The notes beneath the pieces were generated by a model. It saw nothing but the letters and a program-made list of their open reading frames with translations, was not told the origin of the DNA and made no database searches. 64,000 bases of DNA from Morinoia aosen (Eukaryota > Arthropoda > Malacostraca > Amphipoda > Talitridae): NCBI GenBank assembly GCA_030386875.1, contig CM059573.1, positions 26,453,891 to 26,517,890 on the forward strand, read 5' to 3'. Position numbers and translations under genes: made by a program. This document shows positions 1-12,121 of the stretch, in pieces (positions within the stretch are counted from its first letter, which is position 1; each line of letters begins with the position of its first letter).

Positions 1-868
1 TGGACGCAGGGCCAACTGGACGCAGGACCAACTGGACGCAGGACCAACTGGACGCAGGGCCAACTGGACGCAGGGCCAACTGGACGCTGGGCCAACTGGA
101 CGCTGGGCCAACTGGACGCAGGGCCAACTGGACGCAGGGCCAACTGGACGCAGGGCCAACTGGACGCAGGGCCAACTGGACGCAGGGCCAACTGGACGCA
201 GGTCCAACTGGACGCAGGGCCAACTGGACGCAGGGCCAACTGGACGCAGGGCCAACTGGACGCATGGCCAACTGGACGCAGGGCCACCTGGACGCAGGAC
301 CAACTGGACGCAGGGCCAACTGGACGCAGGGCCAACTGGACGCAGGGCCAACTGGACGCAGGGCCAACTGGACGCAGGGCCAACTGGACGCAGGGCCAAC
401 TGGACGCAGGGCCAACTGGACGCAGGGCTAACTGGACGCAGGGCTAACTGGACGCAGGGCTAACTGGACGCAGGGCCAACTGGACGCAGGGCCAACTGGA
501 CGCAGGGCTAACTGGACGCAGGGCTAACTGGACGCAGGGCTAACTGGACGCAGGGCTAACTGGACGCAGGGTTAACTGGACGCAGGGCCAACTGGACGCA
601 GGGCCAACTGGACGCAGGACCAACTGGACGCAGGGCCAACTGGACGCAGGGCTAACTGGACGCAGGGCCAACTGGACGCAGGGCCAACTGGACGCAGGGC
701 TAACTGGACGCAGGGCTAACGGGACGCACGGCTAGCTGGACGCAGGGCTAACTGTTCGCAGGGCCAACTGGACGCAGGGCTAACTGTTCGCAGGGCCAAC
801 TGGACGCAGGGCCATCTGGACGCAGGGCCAACTGGACGCAGGGCTAACTGGACGCAGGGTTAACAGAA
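1..868. repeat. 16-bp minisatellite array
   Basis: About 53 head-to-tail copies of a 16-bp unit (consensus CTGGACGCAGGGCCAA) run from the first base, so the array may extend beyond the window. Variants include GACC for GGCC, CGCTGG for CGCAGG, and a GCTAAC form that clusters in the second half (from about 427), which suggests local amplification. The array decays at about 840-870. The period is not a multiple of three and the GCTAAC form brings stop codons, so coding is unlikely. Confidence 0.95.
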
Positions 869-870
869 CA

Positions 871-3800
871 CAGGGCTATATTTACCTGCTATAGATAGAG
901 ACATCTCAATTTTGTCAATATCTGATTATCTAGGGTTCTTCGATGCGGTACTGAAACGTATAAATAAATCTTAATGAAGTCATATTTGAACAAACTAAGT
1001 TCTACGCAAATTTTAAATTAATCATTATCATAGCGGGGAAAGAGCCTTGAGAGATGCTCCATTCTCTGCCACAGGGAATCTAATCCACGGTTCGAAAATC
1101 GTCGTTCTCTACCATCAGTCTCTCTACTGACGCTGCTGACGTTGCCAAGCGGTCGGGTGTTAGAAGACCGGACGCCTGCTAAACTGCGTCGCCCTTGCAG
1201 TAATCTCAACAAGTTCTGCTTCAGATTATATGGTAGCAAAATGAATTGTTGGAGCTGCTGAGATACACTCTACTAGGATGAGGTAATTACCTACTCTGAC
1301 GACCTCATTTGCTAATAACATTGAAATACAATTGGGCTAATTATCATGACGAAAGACAGGATCTTGTCTTTTCGAGTTCTAGAAAGCGTTTGCGTCAAAT
1401 GGAAATTCCTTTAATCAGAAAGTAAACAGAACAAAGTGTTAGAAAAAAGACTGTGCGTTGCGTTGTAGGAAAAGAAAACGCGAGAAGTTACATTTATCCT
1501 GCGAGTGCACGCTATCACACGCTGCAGGGATCCTCCTTGTGTGTACTTGGAGAATTCTACTTTCCCTGAAGAGCGTTGGAAAATGAACTCTCGCGACGTG
1601 TTCGCAACAGGGAGAACACGCTGCCCCGCGAAACGGAAATTGTGAGTTACGAATTGCACATGGAAAAGAAAAGGCAACAATCTCTGTAGTAGCAGAATCT
1701 GCTCATAAATGTAAATTGAGAACTAAGAGAAAGTATTGTAACTTTAAAAGCTTCGCGATCCTATTTGGTTTTGTAAACCATTGAACGAAGATTAATTAGA
1801 ACGAAGGTAAGCTCTCTTAGGCATGAACATGTATCAGTTTTGAAGTAAATGATTAATTATTATCATTCTAAATAGGGAATCTTTCACCGAACACTTTGTT
1901 TTTATTTCTCATTAGTGTTCTTTAAGTTGATCATATCGTCTTTTATTCTCATAATCTACTTGGCATTCCTGTTATTTCCGTTATTGTATAAATAAATAAA
2001 TAGAAATATATCGTTGAATTTCAGTCGTATGTTTTAATTGATGATTAGTCGTGCAGAAGGTTCAAGTTATTTGGAACGAAACCAAAAGGAAGAAAAATAA
2101 ATAGAATACGGAGATTCTATCAATCTGAAGACTTGTGAAAACAGGCAGAAGACAGCTAAGGCTTGAAGTTCATGCCCACCTAAAAATAGGGAAGAATAAA
2201 ATAACAATAATTTCTAGTCTCCATTTATAATTATGAACTCAAGCCAACATTTCCTGCTCTATACTAACGTATATTGTCTACAGGTTAAGATCTTATATTT
2301 ACTATAAAGTTCCATTTTGGCAAATTATGTTCGTGGGCTACTTACCGAAATAAGTGCATGTAGCAATTAAAGTATGGGGAAAATTTTACAAATAAATGTA
2401 ACACAAATGGCTCACTGAAGCATAATTCATGTCGAGGCATAATTCATGCCGGGGGGAATCAGATAATTTTGTAAAAACATAGCCGTTTGTATCATTTGAA
2501 ACGAATAACCGAAAAGATCGAGAGCTTCATTATAGGAGGTAAATGGATGTTGTCAAACATTAAGTTCACAATACATATTTGTTGACTGTTTGATTTCAAC
2601 AAAATCGGCTATTTTTTCACTGCATGCGTCCAAATTCTGCGTCGCGAATGAACCTTAGCGTGAAATAATAATTTGAATCAGTTGAAAAAATTTTCGAATG
2701 CCTTTTTTACCAAATTATCAATGACAATTACTCGTTGATAATAGAATTTCCGTAAATATAACATTTAAGAGAAAAACATTTCATCAGCCAATGCGTGGGC
2801 AATATATAGCCACATTTATACATAAAGTGTTAAATAGGAAATATCCTGAACGTAGGTTAATATGCAGAAAATATTCACGTTTTGTAAACGTTTTCGTTTA
2901 ATTACGACGGTGATCAAAACAAAGCGAAGTGATTATAACCAATCAAATCAGCATCCATCATGCAGTGAAAAAGCGCCTAGAGTTTGTTGTCTGTTAAATT
3001 GAAAAAAACTAAACAGAAGATTAGGAAAACTTCAACATTCGAAGTTCACTCACACGCTCAACAATAAAAACGTCAACTTGAAGAGAAAAATAAGTAGAAA
3101 CATCAAATCATAACTGCAAGTTGCCAAAAATCTTACGAACTAGTAGTGATTATTTTGTAAAAAAATAATCTCTATTAATCAGAAAGAACTAAAAAACAAT
3201 TTTCAGTTGAACGAGCAAACCTCTTGTTGGAAGTTCTTTTCATATGGAGGAATATTCTAGTATTCTGAGCTTCTTTCCATGCGTTAACGCGCACGTATTC
3301 TAAATTTGCTAAACACCAATGCTACCGTTCTTCGTCTTGGATCCTCAGCTGCCTCCAAATAATCCTCATCAGGTTGGGATCGGAAGATAGGATAGGCCTC
3401 GAGAACTAACGCAATACCTAAAGAAGGCTTGTTTTCAGATGTACTTTGAGGTATTTTCTGGGGCTAAGCACAACGTCTTACCATCTAAATGTTTTGGCGA
3501 GGTCAATACGTTATCAGTATATCTAGTTTTAGTTTTCTATTTCGTTTTCCATTTTGAATTGAGAGTTCATGCAATGAACGGAATTCAATCTAGAATTACG
3601 ATTCCGCTTCTAACTCGCTTCTATAAGCTGCTTTTGTGTTTTCCTAATTGTAGACCGAGTTAAATTTCCGCCTAACCAATGGGACTAACCAACCATATTT
3701 ATTGACTCTATGACCATACCATACCATAACCATATTTATTGACTCTATTCTCTATGACCACGAAGTTAATTCAGAATAATTTGTTAATTTATTTTGCACT

Positions 3801-4040
3801 TATGTGCTACTTCTTACTTCTATAAGCCCGCTATCCTTTTGCAGAATATTGCTCGCTGCCATAAGACGAGCACGACTTTCTACGTATAATTCTAAGACTA
3901 TTCTGGGAGTAATTCTCATAATTCGAAGTTGTAGTAGCAAGTGTAAAATAATCTTCTCTTTCACCTTTATCAAAGAAAGAAAGAACAGGAAAAAACCAGC
4001 CAATTTCCAATAAAAATGATACAAAATACATAATTGTTTT
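871..4040. other. AT-rich non-coding stretch
   Basis: No gene is supported here. Open frames are short, on both strands, without family motifs. A short direct duplication with the core CATATTTATTGACTCTAT lies at about 3694-3750. Nothing else structured was seen. Confidence 0.5.
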
Positions 4041-5440
4041 TTAAAATGTCTTAATATAAAGATCCTTAGTTGATATACACGCATGGGTGTCGTAATATCC
4101 ATGTTAATAGTCGAAACAAATAATTGAGAGAAAAGCTTGGAAGAAAGCATTCCTTTTGTTGCCGTATCTAGGTTTGATCACATACGTAGAAACAAGTTTT
4201 TAAAATGTATATAATACCAGTGACGATGCATTGTTGACAACCCTCTTATGAGTGTGCGCTTACATTGAAATACAAGCTTAGGAACGAGCTATATCTTGAA
4301 TTAATATTGAAAGTAAAATAGTACGTATCAACTAGTACACCAATTAACGAGCTCAGAGAAAATAAAATATTTTACAATAGCGAAAATTAATGATATTTCT
4401 ACTCCCATAATACTGGCACAAAAGATTTCACCAGTGTCAGAAACATAAGAAAGATTGTCGTACAATGCTAACCATAACATTTGTAACATAATCGGAACAA
4501 TACGTGAATTAACCACCTAAATAATGTTGTCATAATATATGCTGCTCACGAGCGTAAGGAACGACAAATTGCCACACAATGCTAACAAAAACATTTTAGG
4601 ACAGGAATAAGAAAGTAAAACACTAATGTCCTATAATGTTATTAAATAAAATGAATTATATCACTTTTTAAAATTTTTTAATATAAAGGTCCAGAGTGGA
4701 TATACATAGATGGGCGACATGACGGTCCATGTCAATGATTGTACCACCGACTGAGAGAAAAACATAGAAATGTATCTCATAGCTAGTTAATTGAAGTTTA
4801 ATGATGTTTATATGTGAATGCAATAAAAGAAGTATAAAGATGATGAACTCAGTAGGGGTGAAGACACTTATGACAGTTTACACGTACATTGACATATGAG
4901 CTTTGATTTTATTGACATCAGAGAATAATATTGAAAGTGTTTGTAGATAAATTATATTCCTAACTAACAGGTCGAAACAGCAGAGATTCAGAAATATCTT
5001 TCCGAGGAAGCATGATATAATAGAAATAAGTTAACTGCTTCAAAGTATGCTTTAAATCACACAACAAATTTGTGATACTTCTCATTTAAATCCTTGGCAA
5101 TAATATAAGGAAGTGACGAGTTAGGTTACGTGACAAGTTGATGGGTATGAATTTTTTTTAGATACAGTATTTATAATGCGAATGCAAGTCGCTTGATTAG
5201 CAATTTTGCAGAAACTGCTGTGTATGTAAATTATGTACATATATACTAGGATACAAGCATTAAATTATATAGGTATTTCAAAACATTTTAAAATAAAGAT
5301 CTTTAGTTAGTAAATATATAAATATATATTTATGGGTGCCATGTGAGGCCATCAATGATTTTACAGAAGATTGAGAGAAAACATACAAATATATCTCCCA
5401 GCAAGTTATTTTAGGTTTAATGAAGTTTATTAAAAAATTA
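4041..5440 (+). repeat. degenerate ~620-bp unit in three copies
   Basis: Three similar blocks begin near 4041, 4672 and 5284. Each starts with an A/T-rich run containing TAAAGAT or TAAAGGT, followed by a TGGGTG or TGGGCG motif, a GAGAGAAAA motif and a block ending in AATATTGAAAG (copies 1 and 2). The spacing of about 610-630 bp suggests an old tandem triplication, now strongly diverged. No coding capacity is evident. Confidence 0.45.
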
Positions 5441-8400
5441 TGATTAATGAAGTCTATGTAGTAATGTTGATGTTTAAAATCAATAATAATTGCACAGAAA
5501 TAAAGGAGGCGTAACAATGACTACAACATGTCTCAAGTGTCCTCCCTCTACTTTGTTTTCTTAGTTTAGATTGCTGTTCGCGTAGTCTGTATTTTCATTT
5601 ATTTTACATGACTAAGATTTTAGAACATGATCACCAAGCGGTGGGATAAGGTAGGACGATAGGACGACAGCTGCAACTCGGCGCAATCTCGCAAGCTCTC
5701 ACACGTGTGCGCACTGATGGATCGGTGAGCAGAATTTAAGCTATCATCATAATGAAAGCTGGAGCATCTGATTTCTCAGAATATTGAACCAGTTAATTAA
5801 TCATCTTAAATTCATACATGTATTTACCGTATTAGTCATGAACGCTCATTTTATTTCACTTCTCTTAAATTCTTCAAATTTTAAAGTGAATATTCCCACA
5901 ATAGCATATTTTTGAGTAAAAGTAATAAAATAGGCTAAGCGAATGAGGAAAATTAAGAAAACATGAGAAGTTGAACATATTATTAATTTTTATATGCCGT
6001 TTTGAAAGTTTTTGCAACTCAATGTAATTGAGGTGACCCAATAAGTGCACTATTTTATTGAGCGTCTATCGATTAGATGCAGAGCGAGCTTCTCGAAGAG
6101 ACAAAATGATGCGAACATAAACAAGAATGGAAACAATAGCTGATGATTCCACTCTTGAAGAAAGGAAGTCACAAGATGCGGTCAGAAATATCACGTACAC
6201 AGTTCAGTCTGAACTTAAAACAGATGTATGCAATTCCTATCGTGGACCATACATTTAGCTCTTCCTATTGCGAGCCTCACAATTGTCTTGATCATATCCC
6301 ACTGCTTTCAAAACTACAATCCTGAAAATAAATGAAAATTCTCAATTCATAATGATCTAAAAGGGCTCACTTAATACTTCTTTAAAATATAAAACTTACC
6401 AAGAGAAGTTTCACTGAACACCTATAATTGAATACATGTAATGACCTTCTTCAAGCTAAATGCTCAATAGTATTTTTATTATAGAAATCAAGAAGTCTAA
6501 TGAATTCAGCTTGCATTTGCATTATCTTAATAAAATTAAGTATTTGAAATTCATTTAGTGAAAAAGATGCATATCAGCATTAGAACATCAAATGAGTGTC
6601 ATAAGCAGAATTTCAAAATTAAGAATGTGTACAAGGTAGTAGAAAAGAATTAAATTTTACGACTCTCATCATATTTTATCTCCAAGTTTGACATCTGAGC
6701 TATTTCCTCGTTGATAACACGAATCTACACCGGGCCCATCGACAGGAAACTTTGCCTGTGATAACTAAAGCCTCTCGCCCCTGGCGCTACGCTGTCCAAT
6801 GTTGGCCTGTCACACGTCTGAGGACATTTCGTTACGAAATTTATCACCCAACATTTACGAGGCATGCCTTCTGGTCTTACTTGAAAGTAATATATTTCAA
6901 TTCTTTTAACACTCATCATTGAACAAGCCCTTTTCAGCTCTTGCAGGGAACTTCAATCATTATTGCTACGGAACTATGGAGCATATGACTGTTTTAATAT
7001 AGCCTTTTATTCTTGAACAACTGAACCATGTGTACTGGCAGTGACAGGGGTAGGCGTTTTGGCAACGATTTATGTGCTGTGTTCTGGGCATCATTAGTTC
7101 GATCGAAGTGCGACCAACAGATTTTTTAGGCTGGGGCTGGAACGCTGCACTCACTATCACTACATCAATAGATGCAAAACTCACGCCGGGTCTTTTGCTT
7201 CTCATATACCCTGCAACACAACCAGTCCTGTGAACTTTTTATACCAGTCTTCAATTCATACTTTTAAAATCTGGAGGATCGCACTCATTTCTGAAGTTGC
7301 TTAGAACTGTAACAGGCGATTTTGTTTCGTGGTACCATACCAGACATGCATGGGCTTTCTCCTGCAATGGCACGATGTCTGCTATTCTTGACTCAAATGG
7401 CAGTTAGAGTAAAAACAGTAGAGTATCTATAAGAGCGAGAGAACGGTGCCGTCACACCTCAAAATTTGAAACAAGTATAGTGTCTATAGGTAAACAATAG
7501 AAACTTGAACAGCTCAACAGAATGAGAAAGATGCACACCCATGTCTATAACTGATTGAAAACTATTGAATTCACTAAACAAGGAAAGTCTTTAAGAACAC
7601 AGCGATTTCAAGTGCTTTTAAAATGAAAACTCATAGTTCACGGAGGGAATATATAGTAAACGACGAAATTATTCGTTCATCTTTCTGTACTTAAAACCTA
7701 CTCCAATTTCTGAAAATCAATACGATTTTTTGTTCAACCTTTACTTTATCATATGTTTGTGCACATGTGAAAAGGAATCTTTGACTAAGATGTATGAAAA
7801 CACCATATAAAACATAAATTTTACAAAGCGTTGGCAGACAGAATTATTCTTCCCGTTATGAAAAAAGTTTTAAATGCAAAGAAAAATGCGAAATTGATAG
7901 TTAATTCAACTACCGAGTAAAACATCCTTGAATATTTTTAGTTGAAAATATTCTAGAGAATTAAAATGAATGTAAAGTGATGCAAGATCACACGTCTTTT
8001 CATTCACACGTCAAGACCAGGACGGGAAAGATAAAAGAGCTTAGCGTTGGCTTGAGACACATGATCATTGACCTTCACAAATCAGGATATGGTTCTGGTA
8101 ATATTTCATTCCTAGATTTACACTCTTGTTAGAGACGAAGAAATTTAATCAGTGCGGCAGAACGAAGACTTTACCCGGACGTGAGGGAAAACGGAAACTT
8201 CAGCGATAACTGTGTCGTGAAGTCGATGTGTACGCTTGAGAAATACGAGTACTGGTAAATGTTTTCAATGAACTTAAAAATTGTGTTACCCAATGCATAG
8301 CTAATGATGGCGGACATGTAGAAACTCAAAAATGCTGCAATGAATAAGTTTAAGAATCTAATTTTTCTTATTTCTAATACCTTTTAAAGATTGTTTCTAT

Positions 8401-9082
8401 CATGATTGGTTTCTAAGCATATATTAGTTTCAAATTGCACGACGACTTTATGGACACCCTGTATAGAGTCGAAAAAAACCTTAATAATTTAATTAAGCAG
8501 GAAACCCCTTCCACGATATGAACATTACTGCGTGAATTTACGGCTTATTACTCCTACCACTTCGCGAGGAGGCTTCCACAGTTGATTACGGGTGTTGCAC
8601 AGAGTGTAACGAAGTGTAATATTGCGTGAATGTAATGAAGTGCTCGACTTCATTGAAGTCTTTCAATCGCTCGATACAGTGTTATCTCGCTCAATACTTG
8701 CTTAACACAGCGCTATCTGGGCCAGTATGAACTGCTGGGCATCGACTATGATAAACGCGTTTCTGTAAAATGGCATGTTACCGCTCTATAAAAATTCATT
8801 AAACTCACCAGAACAACGAAAATCGCTTCCAGAAATGAGTACAGTAAAAGAATTTTTCATAATCGAGCTCTTCGAACGAACTGATGTTAAGAAAATTTGG
8901 TTTAAGAGAGAACTGAGTCTTACCTCCATCAGAACATTCCACTTACAATTAAACAAAATTGTGGATTTATTATGTTCTTGGGTAATGTCACTCGAAGTAG
9001 TCTTGTAAAATTAATATACAATGAATGAATAACAAAATCTACTTACTAACTCGAAATTTTTTGTGAAATACTACAGGTTTTC
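5441..9082. other. non-coding stretch without identified genes
   Basis: Only short unrelated open frames are present. A sequence at about 8448-8462 (ATGGACACCCTGTAT) looks like a DNA-transposon terminus, but no matching inverted partner was found. Nothing else is supported. Confidence 0.45.
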
Positions 9083-9290
9083 ATGGCCTTCAATGAGTTT
9101 TGACTTAAATGTCATTGAAAATCTGCGACTAGATGCGACGGTTCGACTGAACAGTCACGTTTTAAAAACCTTCAGGAAATAATACGCATGCCTTTGAAAG
9201 AAATAGAAGATATTTCATCGAAAATGTGTTCAAATATCAACAGGAGCTGTCGTAAACGACTGCTGAAAACTATTCAATTTACTAGACAAT
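9083..9290 (+). pseudogene. Tc1-like transposase C-terminal relic
   Basis: The plus strand reads WPSMSFDLNVIENL, matching the family motif around the third catalytic residue of Tc1/mariner transposases (consensus WPAQSPDLNPIEN). After several stops the sequence continues in another frame as MPLKEIEDISSKM, which fits the following IP..I..L..SM segment. At least one frameshift and several stops show an inactive fragment. The element's ends could not be defined. Identification is from family knowledge and a short match only. Confidence 0.55.
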
Positions 9291-9617
9291 GATATTTACG
9301 AGTGATATTTATATTAAAACCAGTTTCATAGGAATAAACGAGCTTTGTCACTGCGTGGCTAAGTAATTAAAGTAGCAGGTATTGCAACTTAATCGAATAT
9401 TCAGAAGTCTCTCTCATAATGGTCAGTCGCTTTCTTTTCATTAGGAATTTATACCAAGATTTTATATACCATATTTGTAGACAGCCTTCAGCCCATGGAG
9501 GTTTGCATTTTCTAGTTTAATTCAGGAATATAAAAGAATATCTGTGAACCTCCTCCGTTCAGCAAAATTTTCCAGCGTCCGAGCAAACTTGCTACAGGTT
9601 AAAGTCATCTCTGCCAT

Positions 9618-9775
9618 CTCAGTTTTGTCGTCAATTTCAATACCTTAACTTAGTCCTGTATTTAAACACCTCAGTTTTGCCCTCAATTTCCAACCTCTGT
9701 ATCAGACTCCACTTCAATACCTCAGTGTTGGCTTCAATCAACTGCTCAGTTTTGCCGTCAATTTCAACACCGAAG
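9618..9775. repeat. degenerate ~51-bp tandem repeat
   Basis: Units starting near 9618, 9669 and 9720, plus a partial one at 9744, share CTCAGTTTTGCCGTCAATTTC with substitutions. The spacing is 51 bp between the first three units. No coding role is apparent. Confidence 0.6.
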
Positions 9776-10024
9776 TGGTCGCGTAATGCCTGCTCGGGAG
9801 GGACGGTGATTCCGAAAACACGCGCACCACAGCTTGCATCATTTAGTTATGAATCAAATCCGTATCTGAAATTCTTATTTTATCAGATAGAAACGAGCGA
9901 CCGGTTTACGACGTGCGACGGTAAGCTAGTCTTTGTTACAACGCAATGTTTCTTAAATCCTTATATTCTGCTACCTCCCTCAGGGCAATGTTAACATTAA
10001 AATGAAAAGTAAGGCGAAAATCGC

Positions 10025-10490
10025 TGTACGAATGGCCACTTTATTAATACATACAGTAAAGTCTAAATGAATAAAATTGAATGTTTCAAACTAAACAGTT
10101 CATCTTCAGCAAAAAAAAAAAAAATTCTGCGATAAAACAAAACGAATCTGAGTGAATTATAACTACACTATACAAAATAATACTGAAACATAGACAGAAA
10201 ATAGTCGTAAATCTAAAACTAAAAATAAAATTAAAACAATTAAAAAACCTAAACTAATGATCACGTATTTGCAACGAGAAAAGGAAAAACACTTAGAGTA
10301 TCATTTAGAGGGAGTCCGAGCTTAAAGATGTATAGCGACTCAAGGATACGTAAATCAATCACGTGAGGGGCATCTGCAACGATTTTAAAATGATTCACGG
10401 AAACAGGGACGTTACAGTTTTCAGCATGGGATCGAAGAGAGGACAGTGGAGGGGAACCAAGCGGACGACCGGTACAAGCGGACGACCTAG
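10025..10490 (-). mobile_element. Penelope-like element, 3' fragment
   Basis: On the minus strand an open frame (10261 to about 10470) encodes LRSHAENC, then LRILESLYIF and PLNDTLSVFPF. These match the C-terminal tail after the GIY-YIG endonuclease of Penelope-like retroelements and resemble the tail of the copies at 33.1-35.9 kb. Downstream on the same strand is an AT-rich 3' part with a hammerhead-type core at 10083-10109. The reverse transcriptase is absent, so the copy is 5'-truncated. The left limit is approximate. Confidence 0.6.
10083..10109 (-). ncRNA. hammerhead ribozyme-type core of a Penelope-like element
   Basis: The minus strand contains CTGAAGA, a possible 5-bp stem II (GAACT with AGTTT around a GTTT loop), then GAAAC. 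This is the conserved CUGANGA / stem II / GAAA order of hammerhead ribozymes, which are known from Penelope-like element termini. Stem I, stem III and the cleavage site were not established. Confidence 0.45.
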
Positions 10491-10509
10491 TGGTACACAT
10501 TTGTACTAA

Positions 10510-11899
10510 TACGCAGTCAACGTGCTAAGACTTCTTTAGAACTAAGAATTTCTCTATCTTGGAGGCTGTCGAAACTCAATTTCAAGTTTCTTCGTTCACA
10601 ATCACTCTCTTTTGACTGCACAGGTGATAATCAATTTATAATTCAATGAAATATTTAAAATGTTGTGGGATACAACTGTGGATGTTTTGACATCTTCAAC
10701 TACCTGACGCTATGCAATCAGCAGGTATTATGCTGTAAATCAATATTGTATGTGTACAGTAAATAGCATCGGTATGCTGTCTTAACGCAGAAATCTTTAT
10801 TTCAGCGTTCAGTTCCGTGTTATGTGATTTTTTTTAACCACGCGCGATAATTCTTTCTCGTGTCAGACTCTCGGTGGAATCTTTCGTGCGAGCTTAATTT
10901 TTGTCAGAAATTTCCTAATTTTGCGTGTAGTAAAGCATTTTTTCCGAACTGGTAACTAGGTATACATTCTAAATCATATTATAACCAGCTAAAATACTGA
11001 AAAATAAAATTTTGAATGGGTAGGCTACAAAAAGTCAAAAGCTGAGGGTGCTCTGTGGTAAAGGATGAAGGATGAAGAAGACAAAAAAAAAATTCTAATT
11101 TCTTTAGTTCATAAGCAACACTTTAACTAAGCTGCTGGCCAGTTGTTCAAAAAGTTAAAAGCAAGCCCAATAAAGTTTAAAAACGAAGGAATTCATAGAT
11201 TCTACCACAGGTTGAGGTTGTCATTCATGAATTAAAGGTATCACAAAGGGTCACATTTTAACTCGTTCACCTCGTTTCCACCGTTGTTAACGGTTAGGTT
11301 AGTTAATTGTAAGAAGCAGAAGTAGGAATTCGATTTTACTTTACTGCTCGATTACAATTTCAGCCTTCCTAAGAAATATGAAAATACACAATTGCACGAC
11401 ATTTCAGCTGGTGTGATAACAGTTATTTTTAAAAAGATCGTCGAATAGCTGAAACGTCGTTCATTTATACCGGTGCGTGAATGAGCAATTTACTGATGGT
11501 ACACATATGGCCTAATATGCGGGGAACAAATTAATTTACTGACTTCTAATGTTTAGGGTCAAAATAGGAGGTTGCAAGCCATTGTTTTATTGCGTTTAAC
11601 CTCAACTTCACTTGCACGCTGTGTCAAACCTTGCTTATGTAACTCGCCGATTAGACCACGTTCAAAAAAGAGTGGTTTGTTAGCCTCCTTTGAACGCGGT
11701 TAGATCGTCGACTTGCATATAAGCAAGATTTCAGACAGCATGCAATCACAGCTGAAGTTTTACGCGGCAAAACTGTGGCTTGCAACTTCGCAGCAGGCCT
11801 CGACATGGAACAGCGGAACGGCAAAAAATTCACCAACATTGAGTAGGAGAACGTGTTGAGTTGTGCGTCAAAAAAAGGTTACATTCTTCGATATTGATC
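10510..11899. other. AT-rich non-coding stretch
   Basis: No open frame with recognisable family features on either strand. The minus-strand frame at 11651-11839 has no known motif and overlaps the region just upstream of the plus-strand Tc1-like relic. Confidence 0.4.
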
Positions 11900-12121
11900 A
11901 AACTACTCACTGTTGCTGATACCAGTCCGATGACAATTAGGCGAGCTAAGACAAAAGGGGTTGATTTATAAAAAGCGTCTACAAGGTCTTCGTCTGCTTC
12001 ACGTCATAAAGGAGACCGTTTAGAGTTTGGTGGGGAGAAACCAACATGGGGCGCTGAAAAGTGGATGAGTCTTTTGTTCTGTTATGAGAAAAAAATTAAC
12101 TTGAATGTCCAATGGGTTCCA
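11900..12121 (+). pseudogene. Tc1-like transposase internal relic
   Basis: One plus-strand frame reads MTIRRAKTKGVDL, one TAA stop at 11969, then RHKGDRLEFGGEKPTW, GAEKWMSLLF and YEKKINL. This follows the order of Tc1-like transposases: the second helix-turn-helix (RTIRR..), R.RLEFA.....W...DW, and FSDEKKFNL around the first catalytic Asp, which here is replaced (FCYEKK). It is therefore catalytically dead. The relic at 9083-9290 is similar in kind, but the order of parts shows it is not the same copy. Confidence 0.5.

Noticed and set aside
1-868. Repeat array considered as CRISPR
   Set aside because: Units are contiguous 16-mers with no unique spacers, and the context is eukaryotic.
6725-7205. 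Two adjacent minus-strand open frames
   Set aside because: No family motif, splice signal or codon pattern supports them.
8448-8462. Transposon terminus-like ATGGACACCCTGTAT
   Set aside because: No inverted partner or target duplication found nearby.
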